Positions 54,197 through 58,948 of a stretch of DNA of 58,948 bases are shown here, one piece after another. The stretch covers positions 1 through 58,948 of the forward strand of contig NZ_QXGK01000018.1 in NCBI RefSeq assembly GCF_003952945.1, given 5' to 3'. The translations under genes and the position numbers were made by a program. Positions within the stretch are counted from its first letter, which is position 1. Each line of letters starts with the position of its first letter. Below the pieces are notes generated by a model that was given only the letters and a program-made list of their open reading frames with translations, was not told the origin of the DNA and made no database searches. The stretch is from Bifidobacterium samirii. Its GTDB lineage: Bacteria > Actinomycetota > Actinomycetes > Actinomycetales > Bifidobacteriaceae.

Positions 54197-55072
54197 ATGA
54201 ACGACCCCACGAACACCGCTGCCGCCGGCACCCGCAAACTCGTCTTCCTCGACATCGACGGCACCCTCGCCGACGAACGCCACATCGTCCCCGAATCCGC
54301 ACGCGAAGCCTGCCGCGCCGCCCAACGCAACGGACACCGGCTCTTCATCTGCACCGGCCGATCCATCCCCAAGATCGAACGCGACATCCTCGACCTCGGC
54401 TTCGACGGCATCGTCTCCGTCGCCGGCGCCCAGGCCAACATCGACGGACGCATCCTCTTCCGCCACTTGGTCCCGGCCGACGCGATCGACGCGGCCCACG
54501 CCCACTTCGCCGAACATGGCATCCTCGCCTACCAATGGCAGGGCGACGACGGCATGTACATCTCGCAAGGCTACGCACGCCACCTCGAATCCAAGGGCAG
54601 GATATGGAACAGCGGCGAATTCGCCCGCCACTGGCACCTGCTCGACGACATCGACGTGCCCGAAGGCGCCACGCTCGGCCAAGTGCTGTCCACGCACGTG
54701 AGCAAGGGATCCTACTTCGCCCAGCCGGACACGGACGTCACCTTCGAGGAGACGAGCCGGGCGCTCGCACCCTGGTTCACCACCGTGCACGCCTCGTACG
54801 ACCGCATCTCGCCCAACAACGGCGAACTGCTCATCAACGGCGTCGACAAGGGCACCGCGGTGCGCGACGTGGCCGCCCGGCTCGGCGTGGACATCGCCGA
54901 CACGATCGCCGTGGGCGACAGCGACAACGACACCGCCATGCTCAAGGCCGCCGGCACGAGCGTGGCCATGGGCAACTCGGTCCACGGCATCGAACGGTTC
55001 TGCGACATCGTCACCACCGACATCCACGACGCCGGCGTCGCCAACGCGTTCGCCCGGCTCGGCCTGATCTGA
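54197..55072 (+). CDS. Cof-type HAD-IIB hydrolase
   Basis: A 291-residue phosphatase-like protein. Motif 1 is FLDIDGTLADE (nucleophile and acid Asp), motif 2 is FICTGRS, and motif 4 is TIAVGDSDNDTAMLKAAGTSVAMGNS. A type IIB cap lies between. Substrates of this family are sugar phosphates or cofactors such as FMN/PLP and cannot be assigned. AAGGAA precedes ATG 54197, about 105 bases after glnE, so it may share that transcript. Confidence 0.9.
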   Translation: MNDPTNTAAAGTRKLVFLDIDGTLADERHIVPESAREACRAAQRNGHRLFICTGRSIPKIERDILDLGFDGIVSVAGAQANIDGRILFRHLVPADAIDAAHAHFAEHGILAYQWQGDDGMYISQGYARHLESKGRIWNSGEFARHWHLLDDIDVPEGATLGQVLSTHVSKGSYFAQPDTDVTFEETSRALAPWFTTVHASYDRISPNNGELLINGVDKGTAVRDVAARLGVDIADTIAVGDSDNDTAMLKAAGTSVAMGNSVHGIERFCDIVTTDIHDAGVANAFARLGLI

Positions 55073-55077
55073 CGCGG

Positions 55078-55117
55078 CGGCGACGTGCGGCGACGTGCGG
55101 CGACGTCCGGCGACGTG
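55078..55117 (+). repeat. Four tandem 10-bp GC repeats
   Basis: CGGCGACGTG is repeated at 55078, 55088, 55098 (last base C) and 55108, right after the HAD hydrolase stop. The period matches a DNA helical turn. The rest of the gap to the riboswitch (about 55118-55251) contains no gene I can support; a GATAAT (55237-55242) may be the -10 of the riboswitch transcript. Confidence 0.6.
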
Positions 55118-55251
55118 CGTCGGCGATCGGCGCCGATGCCGGCGATGCCGAGCCGTCGTCAGCGCCGTCGCCCGCAATGTGGCCCGGATCGCCGTATCAT
55201 CGGCGTTTCCTACGCCGTACTGTCACCGCCGCGCGCGATAATGAACGCGAT

Positions 55252-55334
55252 TGCAGGGGAACCCGTGAACCGGGTTGAGAAAGGCTTCGAGCCTGACCCT
55301 TGGAACCTGTTGGCCAACACCATCGAAGGGAGCA
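55252..55334 (+). ncRNA. TPP riboswitch (THI element)
   Basis: The conserved order is visible: AGGGGAACCCG at the 5' side, GGGTTGAGAAAG (the TGAGA core), GACCCTTGGAACCTG (the ACCTG core), then GGCCAAC, and CATCGAAGGGA at the 3' end. This matches the thiamine pyrophosphate aptamer. The terminal AAGGGAG is also the Shine-Dalgarno of tenA three bases before the ATG region, so TPP binding would hide it and repress translation. It lies immediately before tenA, consistent with thiamine control. Confidence 0.88.
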
Positions 55335-55336
55335 TC

Positions 55337-56092
55337 ATGTCATTCGACGCCGCATCGTTCGGACCCATCACTCTCAACCATCTGCCGCCGTTCGCCACGC
55401 GCCTGCGCGAAGCCGCCGACCGCGTGTGGGAGGAAGGCTACCGCCAGCCGTTCCTGCGCGAACTCGGCGCCGGCACGCTCGCCCGCGAACGCTTCGCCTT
55501 CTACCTGCTGCAGGACTACCGCTACCTGAACGACTATGCGAAGGTGCACGCGCTGGCCGCCACCAAGACCGACGACCTGGACGTCATGCGGTTCATGGCC
55601 AACGTGCAGAACAGCATCTTCAACGTCGAATCGCAGCTGCACCGCACCTACATGGCCGGCTATGGCGTGACCGAGCAGGAGATGGACACGGTGCGCCAGT
55701 CCGCGTTCGCCCGCGCGTACACGTCGAACATCCTCGCCATCGCCTACGGCAATCCGCTCGTCGACATCCTCGTGGCCGTGCTGCCGTGCGCCTGGGTGTA
55801 CGCCGACTACGGCCAGCGCCTCGCCGCCGAATTCGCCGACGGGCTCGACGGGAACCCGTACCGCAGCTGGATCGAGATGTACCGTACTGATGAGTTCTGG
55901 AGCGGGTCGGCATGGCTGATCGAACACATCGAACGGCTCGTGGACGGTTTGGACGAGGCGCATCGCCGGAAGCTCGTCGACATCTTCGTCACCGGCGTGG
56001 AGCACGAGTACATGTTCTGGGCCAGCGCCTACGACATGCACTACTCGTGGCGTCCCGAATGGGACGATCGGTCCGGCGAGCCGGCCGCCTGA
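55337..56092 (+). CDS. tenA: TenA family thiaminase II/aminopyrimidine aminohydrolase
   Basis: A 251-residue all-helical TenA protein that salvages thiamine breakdown products by hydrolysing aminopyrimidines to HMP. The catalytic Cys C151 is in VLPCAWVYADYG, the acidic residue E224 is in GVEHEYMFWASAYDMHYSW, and FYLLQDYRYLNDYAK is the N-terminal active-site helix. The start ATG 55337 follows the TPP riboswitch; upstream in-frame starts would run through the aptamer. No other thiamine gene is adjacent. Confidence 0.93.
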   Translation: MSFDAASFGPITLNHLPPFATRLREAADRVWEEGYRQPFLRELGAGTLARERFAFYLLQDYRYLNDYAKVHALAATKTDDLDVMRFMANVQNSIFNVESQLHRTYMAGYGVTEQEMDTVRQSAFARAYTSNILAIAYGNPLVDILVAVLPCAWVYADYGQRLAAEFADGLDGNPYRSWIEMYRTDEFWSGSAWLIEHIERLVDGLDEAHRRKLVDIFVTGVEHEYMFWASAYDMHYSWRPEWDDRSGEPAA

Positions 56093-56165
56093 TCCGGTGC
56101 CCCCGACGGCGTAGGATGGTGCCGGGGGCCGGGTGCGGATTCCGGCCGGGAGTCAAGGAGTCGAA

Positions 56166-56606
56166 ATGTCACGCACGATGGCCGACGGGGCGATCATCTG
56201 GAGCCAGCGCAAGCGCAACTGGTGCAGGACGCCGTTCACGTTCACCACGTACACGCTCACCGAGGACGAACTGGCTGTCAAAAGCGGCGTGCTGCGCGAA
56301 ACCTACGACGTGACCAAGCTGTTCCGCGTGGTCGACATGACCGTGACGCGCAGCCTGCTGCAGCGTCTGTTCGGCCTGTCCACGATCGTGCTGGAGACGC
56401 GCGACCAGTCGTCCGGCGGCCGCACCGTGCTCAGGAACGTCATCGACGGGTTCGAGGTGCGCCGCCTGATCCAGCACACCGTCGACGAGGCCCGCAGCGT
56501 GAACCGCGTGAGCGCCCGCGAATACATGGGCGTCGGCGACGGCGAATCGTACGGCGAATCGTACGACGACGCCGGATACGCTGATCCCGACTACGGGCGG
56601 TACTGA
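56166..56606 (+). CDS. Bacterial PH domain (YdbT/DUF304-like) protein
   Basis: A 146-residue protein with a single bPH2-like fold: PFTFTTYTLTEDELAVKSGVLRETYDVTKLFRVVDMTVTRSLLQRLFGLSTIVLETRD, with the usual pattern of short strands and the LLQRLFGLSTI motif. There are no membrane helices, unlike many members. The tail is acidic and Tyr/Gly-rich (GDGESYGESYDDAGYADPDYG) and likely disordered. Function unknown. AAGGAG precedes ATG 56166; the next gene starts two bases after the stop, so they are cotranscribed. Confidence 0.82.
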   Translation: MSRTMADGAIIWSQRKRNWCRTPFTFTTYTLTEDELAVKSGVLRETYDVTKLFRVVDMTVTRSLLQRLFGLSTIVLETRDQSSGGRTVLRNVIDGFEVRRLIQHTVDEARSVNRVSAREYMGVGDGESYGESYDDAGYADPDYGRY

Positions 56607-56608
56607 CC

Positions 56609-57391
56609 ATGCCGTCGACCATCCGCCTGCGGCGCATGCGCCGCGACGACCATCCGGCGCTCATCGAGATCCTCCGCCGCACCTGGTACGCCGATCCCGA
56701 ACTGGGGGAGGAGCGTTCCCACCGGCTCGCCGAAGCGGATTTCGAATACTGTCTGGCCCGTTCGACCGAAGCGTTCGTCGCGGTCGAGATTCCCGCCGAC
56801 GATACTGATGATGCCGGTGCCGACGGTTTCACCGGTGCCGATGACCGTGCCGGCTCCGTTGGAACCGTTGCGCCCGCCGGCCGGCCGGTCGGCGTGATCC
56901 TCGGTCGGGTCGAACCGTCGCGGCTGGGCAAGGAACGTCGCCGCCGGTTCCGTCTGACGCGGCTCAACCGTCACCATCTGCGCTCCGCGTTCGTGTCGAT
57001 GCCGTTGCTGGCATCCAAGGCGGGCCGTCGCGCGCTGCGCGTCGAACTGGCGATCGCGCGCGTCGACGCCCGGCTGCTGCGCGACGCCGGCCGGTCGTAC
57101 GCCGCCGAGGTGACGCTCTTCCTCGTCGGACCGTGCATGCGCGGCAGGGGAGTGGGCGGCCGACTCTTCGCCCGCATGATGCGCTCGTTCCGCGCATGCG
57201 GCGTGCGCGACTACTTCCTGTACACCGACACGTCGTGCGACGTGGGATTCTACGACCGTCGCGGCCTGACCCGCGTCGCCGCGCGCACGCTCGACTACAC
57301 GAGCCGGTGCGACCGCGTCGGCGACGACGGCGCGTCGGACCATACGGATACCTATTACCTGTACCAGGGACATCCCGAGCCGGTGCGATGA
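56609..57391 (+). CDS. GNAT family N-acetyltransferase
   Basis: A 260-residue acetyltransferase. The N-terminus (IRLRRMRRDDHPALIEILRRTWYAD) and the acetyl-CoA loop (TLFLVGPCMRGRGVGGRLFARMMRSFRACGV) are clear, and FYDRRGLTRVA is the C-terminal block. A low-complexity Asp/Gly/Ala insertion (about residues 65-90) and a long basic insert between the halves make it longer than simple GNATs. The substrate is unknown. It starts two bases after the PH-domain gene. Confidence 0.82.
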   Translation: MPSTIRLRRMRRDDHPALIEILRRTWYADPELGEERSHRLAEADFEYCLARSTEAFVAVEIPADDTDDAGADGFTGADDRAGSVGTVAPAGRPVGVILGRVEPSRLGKERRRRFRLTRLNRHHLRSAFVSMPLLASKAGRRALRVELAIARVDARLLRDAGRSYAAEVTLFLVGPCMRGRGVGGRLFARMMRSFRACGVRDYFLYTDTSCDVGFYDRRGLTRVAARTLDYTSRCDRVGDDGASDHTDTYYLYQGHPEPVR

Positions 57392-57434
57392 CGCCTCCGC
57401 GCGGCGACGCGCGTCGGCGGAATACGGGCCATCC

Positions 57435-57464
57435 TATTCTTATACGAAATATTCTTATACGAAA
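57435..57464. repeat. Exact 15-bp tandem repeat
   Basis: TATTCTTATACGAAA occurs at 57435-57449 and again immediately at 57450-57464. It is AT-rich in GC-rich DNA and its second copy runs into the left arm of the following hairpin. Confidence 0.65.
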
Positions 57465-57498
57465 CGGCGCCGCGGCAGCATTGCCGGGCGCCGTTTCG
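57460..57498. terminator. Hairpin between convergent genes
   Basis: CGAAACGGCGCC (57460-57471) pairs with GGCGCCGTTTCG (57487-57498), and CGGCA/TGCCG inside the loop adds a second stem. It lies between the GNAT (plus) and the transporter gene (minus) and could serve both. Confidence 0.6.
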
Positions 57499-57540
57499 CA
57501 AGGTAGGCGGTCGGGGATAGCCGGGAACCGGCCGTCGTCG

Positions 57541-58536
57541 TCAGGTCAGACGGATCAGCGCGATGCCGGCGAACGCGACGGCCAGACCGACGACGTGCAG
57601 GATGCGCACCGGCTTGCGCGGCGTCTCCAACAGACCGAAATGGTCGATGACGACGCTGCCGAGCACCTGCCCGGCCAGCACGATCACCACGGTGAGCCCG
57701 GTGCCCAGATGCGACGACAGCAGCGAGTTCGTCAGCACCACGACGCCGCCGAGCAGGCCGCCCGCCCACATCCAGACCGGATTGTTGCGCCGCAGCGCCG
57801 GCGTGATGTCGTAGCTGCGTTCCGCCACGCCCACGACGACGGCCAACGCGAGCATGCCGACCATGAACGAGACGAGCGACGCCTTGATCGGCGACCCGAG
57901 CGCCGTGCCCAGTCGTCCCAGGATCGCCGTCTGCACCGCACTGCACATGCCGGTGCACACGCCGAACGCGCGCCACAGCCACAGCGACGCCCCGGCCGTG
58001 CCGGACTTCTCCCTTGCGGGCGCGCCTTCGGCTGCGGTGCCCGGACGGGTGCTGCCGGGTACACGTTCCCGACCGGCGTGGGCCGTGCCGATCCGATTCG
58101 CCAATGCGATCGTGACGATGAACCCGGCCAATGCCAGCAGCGCGCCGATGCCGCGGAACACGGTGAACGGTCGACGCTGCACGCCGAGCAGACCGAACGC
58201 GTCGATGCACAGTCCGGCTGCGATCTGGCCGAGCACCGGCATCATTACGGTCTGCAGACTGCCCAGATGAGGCATGAGCAGTACGTTGCCCGTCAGGAAC
58301 ACGACGCCGAACAGTCCCGGCAGCCACACCCACCACGGTTCGTTCCACGCCGCAGCTGGCACCAGCGGATACGGTCCGATGAGCAGCGTGACCGCGATCA
58401 ATGCGATCGTGCCGACCGTGAACGACACCAGCGATGCCCGGAACGGCGAGCCGACCGCCTTACGCAGTCGCGTATTCACCGCGGTCTGCGTCGGCGTGAG
58501 CGCGCCGCCGCACAGTCCCAGCAGAACCAGCCACAT
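57541..58536 (-). CDS. DMT-type YdcZ/DUF606 protein, double domain
   Basis: A 331-residue membrane protein made of two fused DUF606 (YdcZ) units of about five helices each. GSPFRASLVSFTVGTIALIAV in the first half corresponds to GSPIKASLVSFMVGMLALAVV in the second, and SLQTVMMPVLGQIAAGLCIDAFGLLG to GLTVVIVLAGQVLGSVVIDHFGLLE. A charged linker (RERVPGSTRPGTAAEG) joins them. Many members are single-unit proteins encoded in pairs. The transported substrate is unknown. ATG 58536 has AGAGGA upstream; earlier starts add a basic tail. Confidence 0.85.
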   Translation of the reverse strand: MWLVLLGLCGGALTPTQTAVNTRLRKAVGSPFRASLVSFTVGTIALIAVTLLIGPYPLVPAAAWNEPWWVWLPGLFGVVFLTGNVLLMPHLGSLQTVMMPVLGQIAAGLCIDAFGLLGVQRRPFTVFRGIGALLALAGFIVTIALANRIGTAHAGRERVPGSTRPGTAAEGAPAREKSGTAGASLWLWRAFGVCTGMCSAVQTAILGRLGTALGSPIKASLVSFMVGMLALAVVVGVAERSYDITPALRRNNPVWMWAGGLLGGVVVLTNSLLSSHLGTGLTVVIVLAGQVLGSVVIDHFGLLETPRKPVRILHVVGLAVAFAGIALIRLT

Positions 58537-58948
58537 ATGAGAATCCTCTCTCTTCTTTCTTCTTTCGCGTGCTTTTCTTCCTAGGTTTCCCGTCGTTGCC
58601 CTTGCGTTCCGTCCGCGTCCGCGCATCCGTCCGCGGTTCATCCATATGCCATTCACACGCCATGCCGGATTCTAGGGGGCGCCGCCGGCAATGCCCTCGG
58701 CGACATGTCGGCTGATGTCTTCATATTTTCCGTTGGTGTGTGTCGTCTGTTTTTTTGTCCTTGTTTTGTCTGTTTTGGTTCCCGTCGGGTCCCGTTCCGT
58801 CTGGTTGTGGTCGTGTTTCCTGTGTTTTCGACACGCCGATGGATGCCAGTGTTTGCAACGCTTCCGTGGCTGTCCGTGTGGCCCGGGGTTGCGTGGTCGG
58901 GGCGGGTCGTGTAAGTTAACTCTTCGCTGCCTCACGGCACGGGGTTCC
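58537..58948. other. Gene-free end of the window
   Basis: No gene is supported in these 412 bases. The first 50 bases are pyrimidine-rich on the plus strand, which is the purine-rich leader of the transporter gene on the minus strand. ATTCTA at 58669-58674 reads TAGAAT on the minus strand and may be its -10. From 58715 to 58840 the plus strand is unusually rich in T and G (runs such as GTTTTGTCTGTTTTGG). The final bases contain GTTAAC and a possible start of a feature cut off by the window edge. Confidence 0.4.

Noticed and set aside
55078-55117. The 10-bp repeats as a CRISPR or attachment site
   Set aside because: Units are short, have no spacers, and no integrase or tRNA is near.
58880-58948. 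A tRNA gene at the window edge
   Set aside because: The last bases contain GGGGTTCC but no acceptor or cloverleaf partner can be seen before the sequence ends.

Overview
The window is high-GC actinobacterial DNA, most likely a Bifidobacterium or close relative. Three things suggest this: the rpsB-tsf-pyrH-frr-cdsA-rlmN block, a partial TCA set (NADP isocitrate dehydrogenase plus soluble SdhA/SdhB, with no other TCA gene here), and a glycogen synthase of the actinobacterial GT4 type. The genus is inferred from gene content and order, not from a marker gene. No rRNA, tRNA, CRISPR array, insertion sequence or prophage was recognised.

Layout. 1-2.3 kb: nhaA on the plus strand, converging on an O-methyltransferase. 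2.3-8.9 kb (minus): a tightly coupled chain yraN-comM-dprA running into sdhA, then sdhB and the methyltransferase. In front of yraN lies a cluster of four DnaA-box-like sites (8905-8975). 9.1-12.2 kb (minus): a large acidic lipoprotein of the periplasmic binding protein type, and icd. 12.3-24.4 kb (plus): guaB3, a hypothetical gene, fadD-def, rpsB, tsf, pyrH, frr, cdsA, rlmN, and an unusual XRE-HTH/aminotransferase fusion. 24.5-25.8 kb (minus): O-acetylhomoserine sulfhydrylase. 26-32.2 kb (plus): gltBD. 32.2-35.9 kb: a lower-GC accessory stretch with two small membrane proteins and a lipoprotein-histidine kinase-response regulator operon. 36-39.9 kb: a small membrane protein, glgA, an ABC ATPase, a small basic ORF and a GNAT. 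40-42.9 kb: a lower-GC islet with an AAA/DUF4143 ATPase and an AlbA_2/HATPase protein carrying in-frame 42-bp tandem repeats. 43-46.6 kb: trmI, a SixA-like phosphatase, and a second response regulator facing a second histidine kinase. 46.7-58.5 kb: an exported protein, metE, metF, glnE, a HAD hydrolase, tenA under a TPP riboswitch, a PH-domain protein, a GNAT and a double-YdcZ transporter.

Functional themes. Nitrogen and sulfur amino-acid metabolism is dense: gltBD makes glutamate, glnE adjusts glutamine synthetase, the AlaA-like fusion links pyruvate and glutamate, and metY/metE/metF provide homocysteine, its methylation and the methyl donor. The two two-component pairs are clear paralogs: both regulators share IGIVDND and VLWxVxSG, and both kinases share an N-box of the form N-I-x-K-[HY]-G-[ED]-P-G. 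Each pair sits next to an exported protein gene.

The most interesting leads are the DnaA-box cluster in front of the DNA-processing operon, the HTH-aminotransferase with TTGAACTT repeats and a palindrome over its ribosome binding site, and the duplicated exported protein/kinase/regulator module. All functional calls come from motif reading only; no database search was run.
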